Origin: DATKIY01 sp035543875
Lineage (GTDB): Bacteria > Actinomycetota > Actinomycetes > JAHEKZ01
DNA: 9,905 nucleotides
Assembly (NCBI GenBank): GCA_035543875.1
Contig: DATKIY010000114.1
Location: 1-9,905, forward strand
Direction of reading: 5' to 3'
Below, one piece after another: positions 1 to 6,063 of this stretch (position 1 is the stretch's first letter; each line of letters starts with the position of its first letter). A model generated the notes under the pieces. That model saw only the letters and a list, made by a program, of their open reading frames with translations. It had not been told where the DNA came from and made no database searches. Position numbers and translations under genes: made by a program.

Positions 1-1
1 T

Positions 2-214
2 GTTGATCATGAGGCTGTGGCGTGCAGAAACCCCGACCAGGTGGTCAAACTCGGGGCACCACGCGAGGTCGGGGTTCCTGAGACACCCATCAGTGGGGCG
101 TTCGACATCCTTGACTCAGAACTTGACGTGGCGTCAAGATCACAGTGGAAATTCAGCCCAGATTCCCTTGTTCCTGGGTCGTGGGCCGCTAGCCTGGCCG
201 GCAGTGCCCCGTAG
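2..214 (+). CDS. possible C-terminal end of an upstream gene (unrecognised)
   Basis: A reading frame open from the left edge runs to a TAG at 212-214. About 70 residues are visible, ending in SLVPGSWAASLAGSAP. I recognise no family; the stretch is not obviously MurB or another usual mshA neighbour. Support is indirect. The strand agrees with mshA, third-codon positions are moderately GC-rich, and a strong hairpin begins at its stop codon, as expected at the end of a transcription unit. Against it, two other frames are also open over most of this stretch, and a different gene could have ended at the TGA at 4-6. It may simply be non-coding. Confidence 0.25.
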   Translation, partial: VDHEAVACRNPDQVVKLGAPREVGVPETPISGAFDILDSELDVASRSQWKFSPDSLVPGSWAASLAGSAP

Positions 215-238
215 GTGTCCCCCCGTCGCCTACGGGGC
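206..238 (+). terminator. hairpin terminator upstream of mshA
   Basis: A perfect 10-bp stem has arms GCCCCGTAGG (206-215) and CCTACGGGGC (229-238) around a 13-nt C-rich loop. It is followed on the plus strand by CTTTCC, a short, weak pyrimidine tail. The minus-strand side has no T run, so a plus-strand terminator for the upstream unit is the likeliest role. The left arm overlaps the TAG of the possible upstream reading frame. Confidence 0.65.
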
Positions 239-381
239 CTTTCCATGGCGGCGGGTCGTATTTGGGCCGAAGTTGCGGCGGACTTCATGCCCGCGCTCAT
301 GGTTTGGCTGGATCCGGCGGAATGAGGAAGGATCGGGCGGGGTTATTGCCCGAGGATTCAACGAACTGCGGAAGGGTTGTG
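239..381 (+). promoter_or_regulatory. mshA leader / promoter region
   Basis: This stretch lies between the upstream hairpin and the chosen mshA start. No gene is visible in it. The mshA frame stays open through it, and a TTG (262) and an ATG (322) are possible but less likely starts. GGAAGG at 370-375 sits 6 nt before GTG 382 and is a good ribosome binding site. I see no convincing -10/-35 pair, so the transcription start is unassigned. Confidence 0.45.
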
Positions 382-1668
382 GTGAGCGTTCTCCGTCGGC
401 TACTTCCGCGCCGCGTGGCTGTTTTGTCTGTCCATACCTCGCCGCTCGACCAGCCTGGTACCGGTGACGCCGGCGGAATGAACGTGTACATCGTCGAGAC
501 AGCCCGTCGACTAGCCAATCTCGGCGTAGAGATCGAGATCTTCACCCGCGCCACGTCGGGAGATCACGCTCCCGTTGAGGAGTTGGCGCCAGGTGTGTTG
601 GTGCGGCATCTGCCAGCTGGCCCGTTTGAACCAATGGCCAAAGAGAATCTGCCGGGGTTGCTCTGCTCTTTCAGTACCGGCTTACTGCGGATTGAGGCCC
701 AGCACGATCCGGGCTACTTCGACCTTGTGCACTCCCACTATTGGTTATCCGGACAAGTTGGGACGCTTGCGCAGGACCGCTGGCGGGTGCCGCTGGTCCA
801 CTCAATGCACACAATGGCCAAGGTCAAGAACCGCTGGCTTGCTGAGGGTGACACCCCCGAGCCGAGCGCGCGCGTGGTTGGTGAGACCCAGGTGGTGGAG
901 GCGGCGGACCGTCTGGTTGCCAACACCAGCGCAGAAGCGCGTCAACTTATTGACCTTTACGACGCCGACCCTGAGACCGTCGCTGTGGTACCGCCCGGCG
1001 TCGACCTCGATGTCTTCACCCCAGGGGTGCAACAAGAGTCTCGTCGTCATTTGGGCGTCGCCGACGACGCGGCCATGCTCCTGTTCGTTGGCCGCATCCA
1101 ACCGCTGAAGGCCCCTGATGTACTTCTTCACGCGGCCGCCGAGATGCTAGGGACCACCCCGGAACTTCGGGACAGGTTGGTTGTTGCGGTTGTGGGTGGA
1201 CCGAGCGGAAGCGGGTTGGCTCACCCGGAGCACCTTGAGAAACTCGCGTCGTCGCTTGGTATTGGCGACGTTGTCCGGTTCGCGCCGCCGGCTGACCAGA
1301 GAACGCTGGCGGAGTGGTACCGCGCCGCGGACGTCACGGTGGTGCCGTCGTACAACGAGTCCTTTGGCCTGGTTGCAGTCGAGTCGCAAGCCTGCGGAAC
1401 GCCAGTTGTGGCTGCTGCTGTCGGCGGGCTCCGCACGGCGGTGGCCGACGGAGTCTCAGGCGAGCTGATCGACGGACACAATCCGCGTGACTACGCGCGC
1501 GTGCTGACCCGGCTACTGGAGCAACGCCCGCAGCGGCTCAGTCTGGCTGCGGGAGCTCTCACACATGCGCGCCAGTTTGGCTGGGAGACCACTGCTCAGC
1601 GAACGCTCGACGTCTACGGCGCGGCAATAGCGCAGACGCAGGCCACGGACGACACTGTCGCGTCATGA
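382..1668 (+). CDS. mshA: D-inositol-3-phosphate glycosyltransferase MshA
   Basis: MshA catalyses the first committed step of mycothiol synthesis, moving GlcNAc from UDP-GlcNAc onto 1L-myo-inositol-1-phosphate in the cytoplasm. The 428-residue product is a GT-B retaining glycosyltransferase of family GT4. Near the N terminus it carries the family signature SVHTSPL-QPGTGDAGGMNVYI (about residues 16-37). HSHYWLSG lies around 117-124, FVGRIQPLKAPD around 235-246, and the nucleotide-sugar EX7E motif at E326 and E334, followed by QACGTPVVAA. GTG 382 was chosen because GGAAGG lies 6 nt upstream and the basic N terminus (RRLLPRRVAVLS) resembles other actinobacterial MshA proteins. Starts at 262 (TTG) or 322 (ATG) would add 40 or 20 unconserved-looking residues. 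The stop overlaps the next gene as ATGA, implying translational coupling. Identification is secure; the exact start is less so. Confidence 0.95.
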   Translation: MSVLRRLLPRRVAVLSVHTSPLDQPGTGDAGGMNVYIVETARRLANLGVEIEIFTRATSGDHAPVEELAPGVLVRHLPAGPFEPMAKENLPGLLCSFSTGLLRIEAQHDPGYFDLVHSHYWLSGQVGTLAQDRWRVPLVHSMHTMAKVKNRWLAEGDTPEPSARVVGETQVVEAADRLVANTSAEARQLIDLYDADPETVAVVPPGVDLDVFTPGVQQESRRHLGVADDAAMLLFVGRIQPLKAPDVLLHAAAEMLGTTPELRDRLVVAVVGGPSGSGLAHPEHLEKLASSLGIGDVVRFAPPADQRTLAEWYRAADVTVVPSYNESFGLVAVESQACGTPVVAAAVGGLRTAVADGVSGELIDGHNPRDYARVLTRLLEQRPQRLSLAAGALTHARQFGWETTAQRTLDVYGAAIAQTQATDDTVAS

Positions 1669-2165
1669 CCGATGTCGCGGCTTTGGTCCGCGACGCGCTC
1701 GCGTCGCTTGAGGTCGACTTTGAGGAACCGCAACCGGGAACGTTTGTTGCCGTACTTCCGGGTGAACGTAAGTTGCGTACCACTTGCTCTCTCGTTATCG
1801 GGCCGCACAGCGTCACTGTGAACGCGTTCGTCGTGAGGCACCCAGACGAGAAGACGGACGAGGTTCACCAGTGGTTGCTGCGTCAAAACGCGAAGCACCC
1901 TGGACTCGCCTACGGGATTGATCCGCTGGGCGACGTTTACCTCGTCGGACGGCTGCCGCTCTCCTCTGTTTCATCGGAGCAGATCGACCTGCTGCTTGGG
2001 CGAGTCCTGGACACCGCCGACTCCGCCTTCAACACCCTCCTTGAGATCGGCTTCGCGTCGAGCATTCGTCGCGAGTGGAAATGGCGGGTCTCCAGGGGCG
2101 AGTCGCTCGCCAATCTCGCTGCCTTCGAGCACTTGATTGCAGAACAGGACAAGGGAATCAGGTAG
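1665..2165 (+). CDS. YbjN-domain protein
   Basis: This 166-residue soluble protein belongs to the YbjN family, whose fold resembles type III secretion chaperones; its biochemical role is unknown. The visible pattern is typical: an N-terminal helix (DVAALVRDALASLEVDFEE), a beta-rich core containing CSLVIGPHSVTVNAFVVRHPDE, then HQWLLRQNAKHPGLAYGID, DVYLVGRLPL and a C-terminal helical part with FNTLLEIGFASSI. ATG 1665 overlaps the mshA stop by 4 nt, so the two are probably one operon and translationally coupled. As I recall, a YbjN gene commonly follows mshA in actinobacteria, as in mycobacteria and Streptomyces, and this context supports the call. There is no signal peptide or membrane segment. 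The 3' end overlaps the convergent downstream gene by 8 bp. Family confidence is high; function is unassigned. Confidence 0.85.
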   Translation: MTDVAALVRDALASLEVDFEEPQPGTFVAVLPGERKLRTTCSLVIGPHSVTVNAFVVRHPDEKTDEVHQWLLRQNAKHPGLAYGIDPLGDVYLVGRLPLSSVSSEQIDLLLGRVLDTADSAFNTLLEIGFASSIRREWKWRVSRGESLANLAAFEHLIAEQDKGIR

Positions 2166-2562
2166 CGACGTACTCGCGGAAGGCCGCGAAAGCCCTGGGC
2201 GCGTAGACCGTTCCTGGCCCGCCCATCATCAGAATGCAGACCCCTAGCGCCTCCGCAACTTCTTGCTCACTCGCTCCTGCTCGGGCAACTGACCGCGCGT
2301 GTGAGGAGATGCAACCGTCGCATTGTGCGCCGACCGAGAGCGCCAACGCTATGAGCTCCTTGGTCTTTCGTTCCAGAACGCCGTCCGTCAACGCTGCCGA
2401 ACTAAGCGCCTTAAAGCCTTCGTACACGTCAGGTATGGCTCGACGAAGCTCTTTGGCTGGATCGCGCAGTTCGGCCCGAACCGCCTCGCCATACGAGACG
2501 TCGGGCGTGGCACTGGACGGCGAGTGGTGGTGTGAGGAGCGGTGTTCCTTAGGACTGGTCAT
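2158..2562 (-). CDS. carboxymuconolactone decarboxylase / AhpD-like protein
   Basis: This 134-residue protein belongs to the carboxymuconolactone decarboxylase (CMD) superfamily. Its core has the AhpD-type redox motif C-DG-C-ISS-H (C81, C84, H88), which in family members supports alkylhydroperoxidase-like thiol chemistry. ERKTKELIALALSVGA precedes the motif, and the helix GASEQEVAEALGVCILMMGG follows, as is typical. The first 25 residues are extra and His/Ser-rich (HRSSHHHSP), looking disordered or metal-binding. The start at 2562 has no Shine-Dalgarno but has TAGCGT 6 nt upstream, consistent with a leaderless mRNA. It is convergent with the YbjN gene (8-bp tail overlap) and divergent from gpm. 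Substrate and reductase are unknown. With mshA nearby, a role in peroxide or thiol defence is an inference only. Confidence 0.88.
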   Translation of the reverse strand: MTSPKEHRSSHHHSPSSATPDVSYGEAVRAELRDPAKELRRAIPDVYEGFKALSSAALTDGVLERKTKELIALALSVGAQCDGCISSHARSVARAGASEQEVAEALGVCILMMGGPGTVYAPRAFAAFREYVAT

Positions 2563-2633
2563 TGGGTCACGCTAGCCGCAGGGGCGCGGGGGCGCTCCTG
2601 GAAGTTAAGCGGTTCCTCAGTACGCTGCGTGGC
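2563..2633. promoter_or_regulatory. divergent promoter region for the CMD-family gene and gpm
   Basis: Only 71 bp separate the two divergent start codons. On the plus strand TACGCT (2621-2626) lies 7 nt before the gpm ATG. On the minus strand TAGCGT (2574-2569) lies 6 nt before the CMD ATG. Both fit the TAnnnT -10 pattern at leaderless spacing, and neither gene has a clear Shine-Dalgarno. No good -35 hexamer is visible for either. Confidence 0.5.
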
Positions 2634-3377
2634 ATGTCGACCTTGGTCCTGCTGCGTCACGGGCAAAGTGAGTGGAACGCCAAGAACCTATTCACCGGAT
2701 GGGTCGATGTTGACCTGACCGAGCAGGGCGCTGCAGAAGCGTCCCGTGGCGGAGCAATGTTGGCTGAGGGGCAGCTACTGCCCGACATTCTGCATACCTC
2801 AGTGCAGCGACGAGCAATCAAAACAGCTGAGATTGCGTTGGAACGATGCGATCGCGGCTGGATCCCGGTGCGACGCTCCTGGCGGCTGAACGAACGTCAC
2901 TACGGCGCGTTGCAGGGCAAAGACAAGAAACAAACACTGGACGAGTTTGGCGAAGCGCAGTTCATGTTGTGGCGCCGGTCCTACAACACGCCACCTCCGC
3001 CGCTGGCCGACGACAGCGAGTTCAGCCAGGCCGGCGATCCGCGCTACGCGTCACTGCCACCGGAGCTTCTCCCGAGGACGGAGTGCTTGAAGGATGTCCT
3101 CGAACGAATGTTGCCTTACTGGTACGACCAGATCGTTCCCGATCTGCGTAGCGGCGCAACGGTCCTGGTGACGGCACATGGCAATTCGCTACGCGCGCTG
3201 GTCAAACACCTGGACCGGATTTCCGATGAGTCCATCGCGTCGTTGAACATCCCGACCGGGATTCCACTTGTCTACGAGCTGGACGAGAGTCTTCGACCCA
3301 CCGTGTCAGGTGGGCAGTACCTCGACCCGGCAGCGGCCGAAGCTGCCATCAAGGCCGTGGCAAGCCAAGGTCACTAA
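2634..3377 (+). CDS. gpmA: 2,3-bisphosphoglycerate-dependent phosphoglycerate mutase
   Basis: The enzyme interconverts 3- and 2-phosphoglycerate in glycolysis and gluconeogenesis. The 247-residue protein has nearly the usual length for dPGM (about 249). The N-terminal LVLLRHGQSEWN holds the catalytic phosphohistidine H9 in the RHG motif. RLNERHYGALQG holds E87, the expected acid/base residue, and VLVTAHGNSLRALVKHL holds the second catalytic H182. The insert WRRSYNTPPPPL is characteristic of the dPGM branch. ATG 2634 was preferred over an upstream in-frame start at 2562, because homologous proteins begin just before the first beta strand and TACGCT stands 7 nt upstream. As I recall, gpm1 immediately precedes senX3-regX3 in mycobacteria; here phoU is interposed on the other strand. 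Confidence 0.96.
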   Translation: MSTLVLLRHGQSEWNAKNLFTGWVDVDLTEQGAAEASRGGAMLAEGQLLPDILHTSVQRRAIKTAEIALERCDRGWIPVRRSWRLNERHYGALQGKDKKQTLDEFGEAQFMLWRRSYNTPPPPLADDSEFSQAGDPRYASLPPELLPRTECLKDVLERMLPYWYDQIVPDLRSGATVLVTAHGNSLRALVKHLDRISDESIASLNIPTGIPLVYELDESLRPTVSGGQYLDPAAAEAAIKAVASQGH

Positions 3378-3398
3378 ACGCGCGAATGCGCAGATGAT

Positions 3399-3445
3399 GC
3401 GTCAAAACCCCACCGAGTGTGAGCATTTGACGCCGCACTCGGTGG
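3399..3445 (-). terminator. terminator of phoU, possibly bidirectional with gpm
   Basis: A perfect 10-bp inverted repeat (CCACCGAGTG 3410-3419, CACTCGGTGG 3436-3445) lies between the convergent ends of gpm and phoU. On the minus strand it is followed by GGGTTTTGACGC, so it best terminates phoU. The plus-strand side ends in only GGTTGAAC, so it may also weakly terminate gpm. A second repeat, GCGTCAAA (3399-3406) and TTTGACGC (3426-3433), interlaces with the first, so the two stems compete or form a pseudoknot. Confidence 0.6.
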
Positions 3446-3450
3446 TTGAA

Positions 3451-4110
3451 CTATCCCTGTTCCATGGTCTGCGGACGCTGACCGGTTGCTTGGTGGACGA
3501 CGCGGCGCGCGACGGACACCGCGTGGTCGGCGAAGCGTTCGTAGAAGCGGCTGATAAGCGTGATGTCGATCGCAGCTTCGACGCCGTGTGACCAGTCAGG
3601 TGCCAGCAGCTTCATGAACATCTGTCGGTGGTACTCGTCCATGCGGTCGTCTTCTGTTTCAAACCGGAGCGCGTGAGTGACGTCCACACTCTTGATGATG
3701 TCGCCGGTGTCATAGGCGAGCCGGACGGCGAGTTCGCCCATCTCTCGAAGTGTGGGAGCCAACTCTTCGGGTACCACTGGATCGGGATAGCGACGCCTCG
3801 CGATCTGGGCGATGTGTTCGGCAAGATCGCCCATGCGCTCGAGGGTCGCGCTAATGCGGAGCGCGCCCACCAGCGATCGGAGCTCGCCAGCGACCGGGGC
3901 CTGGAGGGCGATAACGTCGAGCGCCAGCGCCTCGAGCGCATCGGCTCGCTCATCAATGTCAACGTCACTGGCAATCACAGACTCGGCAGCCTGCAGATCA
4001 GTGTCGAGCAGAGCACGTGTGGCCCGCCCCATCGCATCGCCAACCAACTGGGTCAGTTGGACGAGCCCGTTGCTGATGTCTTCAAGTTGTTCGTGGTACT
4101 GCTGTCGCAT
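3451..4110 (-). CDS. phoU: phosphate signalling complex protein PhoU
   Basis: PhoU links the Pst phosphate transporter to the PhoR/SenX3-type sensor kinase and keeps phosphate-starvation signalling off when phosphate is plentiful. The 219-residue all-helical protein has the two-repeat architecture. Metal-binding type E-R-x-x-D-x-A motifs occur in each half: ERMGDLAEHIAQIARRR (91-107) and ERFADHAVSVARRV (191-204). Its N terminus, MRQQYHEQLEDISNGLVQL, is typical of actinobacterial PhoU. ATG 4110 has TACGCT 6 nt upstream, with GGAG in the spacer, so the mRNA may be leaderless or use a very short leader. The gene diverges from senX3 across a PHO-box-like region and converges on gpm with a shared hairpin. 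This placement strongly suggests joint regulation with the kinase/regulator operon. Confidence 0.95.
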   Translation of the reverse strand: MRQQYHEQLEDISNGLVQLTQLVGDAMGRATRALLDTDLQAAESVIASDVDIDERADALEALALDVIALQAPVAGELRSLVGALRISATLERMGDLAEHIAQIARRRYPDPVVPEELAPTLREMGELAVRLAYDTGDIIKSVDVTHALRFETEDDRMDEYHRQMFMKLLAPDWSHGVEAAIDITLISRFYERFADHAVSVARRVVHQATGQRPQTMEQG

Positions 4111-4116
4111 GGCTCC

Positions 4117-4122
4117 AGCGTA
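4117..4122 (-). promoter_or_regulatory. candidate phoU -10 element
   Basis: Reading the minus strand, TACGCT is followed by GGAGCC and then the phoU ATG. A TAnnnT hexamer 6 nt before the start codon fits transcription beginning at or near the ATG. A GTTCACC motif (4139-4133) lies just upstream, next to where a -35 would fall, which suits PhoP/RegX3-type activation. Confidence 0.5.
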
Positions 4123-4132
4123 GAGGGCGCAA

Positions 4133-4204
4133 GGTGAACGCCAGGGTCACGGTGGTGAATCACGCTCAACCGGTACGTGAACATTCACCGAACGGGCGGT
4201 CACG
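4133..4204. promoter_or_regulatory. PHO-box-like cluster (putative RegX3/PhoP operator)
   Basis: GTTCACC-like heptamers crowd this stretch. Read on the plus strand, GGTGAAC is at 4133-4139, GGTGAAT at 4154-4160 and CGTGAAC at 4176-4182; these are minus-strand GTTCACC, ATTCACC and GTTCACG, spaced 21 and 22 bp. GGGTCAC at 4144-4150 falls one 11-bp step from the first. In the opposite orientation ATTCACC is at 4183-4189 and GGTCACG at 4198-4204. GTGAA-CA-TTCAC (4177-4188) is a palindrome. Streptomyces PHO boxes are direct repeats of 11-nt GTTCACC-type units, and one is known between phoU and phoRP there. Binding by the RegX3 encoded here is inferred. Confidence 0.6.
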
Positions 4205-4241
4205 AACCCCTCCGTCAGGCAAACAACCGGAGTCCGGCACG

Positions 4242-4247
4242 TACTGT
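4242..4247 (+). promoter_or_regulatory. candidate senX3 -10 element
   Basis: TACTGT is followed by GGAGTC and then GTG 4254. The arrangement closely mirrors the phoU side (TACGCT, GGAGCC, ATG). It supports GTG 4254 as the start of a leaderless or nearly leaderless senX3-regX3 mRNA. GGAG could instead act as a very close ribosome binding site. No -35 hexamer is evident. Confidence 0.5.
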
Positions 4248-4253
4248 GGAGTC

Positions 4254-5366
4254 GTGCCGGAGGAGAAAACCGCTGCTGAACCTGCTGTGCGCAGTGAAAT
4301 GGCACTCGCCCCAGGAGTTGAGGCAGTGCTTGCGGCCCTCCGTTCGGCTTGGGTCGTCCTCGACAGCCGGGACCGAGTGGTCCGATCGAGTCCCTCCGCG
4401 TTGCCCTATGGACTTGTGCGCGGGCAACGCCTGCGGGTCGACACCCTCTTGGTTTTGGCCAGGCAGGTTCGAAGGGATCGCCAAGTTCGGGAGCTGGAGA
4501 TTGAGGTCCCTCGCGGTCACAGGGGAACCGAGCTGCTCAGCCTCGACGTTCGCCTAGCGCCCCTGGACGATCTCGTGTTGCTCCTGGCGGAAGACCACAC
4601 TGCACTGCGACGACTGGACGCCGTGCGACGCGACTTCGTCGCCAACGTCAGTCATGAGTTGAAAACCCCGGTTGGCGCATTGGCGCTGCTGGCTGAGGCC
4701 GTGCTCGGCTCGGCCGATGACCCGCAAGCCGTCCGCCGGTTCGCAGGTCGGATGCAACACGAGTCAAACCGGCTGACCATGATGGTGCAAGATCTCATTG
4801 CGTTGTCCAGGTTGCAGAGCAATGACCCACTTCGTGGCGCGCGCGTCGTCAATGTCGACGACGTCATTTCCGAGGCGGTCGACACCACACACCTGGAAGC
4901 CGAGGCGCGCCAAATTCGACTTGAAGTGCGCGGTCAGCACGGCCTTTCGGTTCTTGGGAACGAAGACCAACTCGCAATGGCGGTGCGCAACTTGATCGCC
5001 AACGCCATCAACTACAGCCCGGACCATACCCGTGTGACGATCGGCGTCAGCATTACCGACGAAGTGGTGGAGGTGAGCGTTGCCGACCAGGGGATAGGCA
5101 TTCCCGAGCGCGACCTCGAGCGCATCTTCGAACGCTTCTACCGCGTTGACCCTGCCCGGTCCAGAGCTACCGGAGGCACTGGACTTGGTCTGTCCATCGT
5201 GAAACATGTGATCGCAAACCACGGAGGTGAAGTGCGGGTCTGGAGCAGCGAGGGGTCAGGCTCCACTTTCACACTGCGCCTTCCGTCGCACACGGGTGTG
5301 TGGACGGCGATAGGCGCAGACGAGAACGCCGACCCTTCCGGCCCCGACTCACATGAGGTGGCTTAG
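4254..5366 (+). CDS. senX3: SenX3/PhoR-type phosphate sensor histidine kinase lacking membrane helices
   Basis: This is the sensor kinase of the phosphate-responsive two-component system; its partner is the downstream RegX3. From GTG 4254 it has 370 residues. A divergent PAS-like region (about 20-115) precedes the dimerisation/H-box FVANVSHELKTPVGALALL with phosphoacceptor H134. The N-box LIANAINYSP has N250, the G1 box is DQGIGIPE (D278), an F-box ERIFERFYRVDPARSRATGG follows, and the G2 box is GGTGLGLSI (about 307-315). These blocks are very close to known SenX3/PhoR proteins. Unlike the mycobacterial and Streptomyces proteins as I know them, no transmembrane segment precedes the PAS region. 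Starting at GTG 4134 (GAGGG 6 nt upstream) would add 40 polar residues, still without a helix, and would put the PHO-box cluster inside the gene. The TAG stop shares its last G with the regX3 GTG. Confidence 0.93.
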   Translation: MPEEKTAAEPAVRSEMALAPGVEAVLAALRSAWVVLDSRDRVVRSSPSALPYGLVRGQRLRVDTLLVLARQVRRDRQVRELEIEVPRGHRGTELLSLDVRLAPLDDLVLLLAEDHTALRRLDAVRRDFVANVSHELKTPVGALALLAEAVLGSADDPQAVRRFAGRMQHESNRLTMMVQDLIALSRLQSNDPLRGARVVNVDDVISEAVDTTHLEAEARQIRLEVRGQHGLSVLGNEDQLAMAVRNLIANAINYSPDHTRVTIGVSITDEVVEVSVADQGIGIPERDLERIFERFYRVDPARSRATGGTGLGLSIVKHVIANHGGEVRVWSSEGSGSTFTLRLPSHTGVWTAIGADENADPSGPDSHEVA

Positions 5367-6046
5367 TGACCCGCGTACTGGTCGTCGAGGACGAGGAGTC
5401 GTTTAGTGATGCATTGTCATACATGTTGCGGAAGGAAGGGTACGAAGTCGCCGTTGCCACTAATGGACCAGACGCGATTGAGGATTTCGACCGCAATGGC
5501 GCCGATCTCGTGCTGCTTGACCTGATGCTGCCTGGTATCCCTGGAACCGAGGTCTGTCGCACGATTCGCCAACGTTCAAGCGTGCCGGTCATCATGTTGA
5601 CTGCAAAAGACAGCGAAATTGACAAAGTTGTTGGACTCGAACTTGGCGCAGACGACTACGTAACCAAGCCTTTCTCCTCACGTGAGCTTGTCGCGCGTAT
5701 CCGTGCCGTGCTCAGGCGAGGTGGCGAAGCAGAGGAGCTGCTCCCGCCAGTGCTCGAAGGTGGACCAGTTCGCATGGATATCGAGCGACATGTCGTCACG
5801 GTGAGCGGAGCATCGCTGCGACTCCCCCTCAAGGAGTTCGAACTTCTCGAGATGCTCCTACGAAACGCGGGACGTGTGCTGACGCGTATGCAGCTCATCG
5901 ACCGAGTGTGGGGATCCGACTACGTGGGCGACACCAAAACGCTCGATGTTCACGTCAAGCGACTTAGAGCAAAGATTGAACCGGACCCAACCAATCCGCG
6001 GCACATCGTTACGTTGCGTGGGCTCGGCTACAAGTTCGAACCTTAG
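5366..6046 (+). CDS. regX3: phosphate response regulator RegX3/PhoP
   Basis: This OmpR/PhoB-family response regulator is phosphorylated by the adjacent kinase and activates phosphate-starvation genes. It has 226 residues. The receiver domain occupies about 1-115, with acidic pocket E8/D9, phosphoacceptor D52 (LVLLDLMLPG), T79 and K101 (DDYVTKPF). The winged-helix DNA-binding domain spans about 130-226 and includes LPLKEFELLEMLLRNAGRVLTR, the recognition-helix region TKTLDVHVKRLRAKIE and the wing ending GLGYKFEP. All key residues are intact. GTG 5366 overlaps the last base of the senX3 stop codon, so the pair is one tightly coupled operon. The downstream minus-strand lipoprotein gene ends only 17 bp away, and I see no obvious terminator between them. 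The name follows mycobacterial usage; PhoP is the Streptomyces equivalent. Confidence 0.96.
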   Translation: MTRVLVVEDEESFSDALSYMLRKEGYEVAVATNGPDAIEDFDRNGADLVLLDLMLPGIPGTEVCRTIRQRSSVPVIMLTAKDSEIDKVVGLELGADDYVTKPFSSRELVARIRAVLRRGGEAEELLPPVLEGGPVRMDIERHVVTVSGASLRLPLKEFELLEMLLRNAGRVLTRMQLIDRVWGSDYVGDTKTLDVHVKRLRAKIEPDPTNPRHIVTLRGLGYKFEP

Positions 6047-6063
6047 GGTGCGGCGCGCGAGCG

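Noticed and set aside
7..300. 97-codon minus-strand reading frame at the left edge
   Set aside because: It has no family resemblance, its C-terminal composition is unlike a real protein, and it runs through the plus-strand hairpin at 206-238.
3628..4137. Long plus-strand frame opposite phoU
   Set aside because: It is the antisense shadow of phoU, whose motifs and length are fully convincing; the shadow has no recognisable domain.
6030..6048. TTCGAACC near the end of regX3 as part of a tRNA T-arm
   Set aside because: It lies inside the conserved regX3 C terminus (GYKFEP), and no acceptor, D or anticodon stems surround it.
6047..6063. Terminator between regX3 and the lipoprotein gene
   Set aside because: The 17-bp gap is GC-rich but has no convincing stem with a T tract on either strand.
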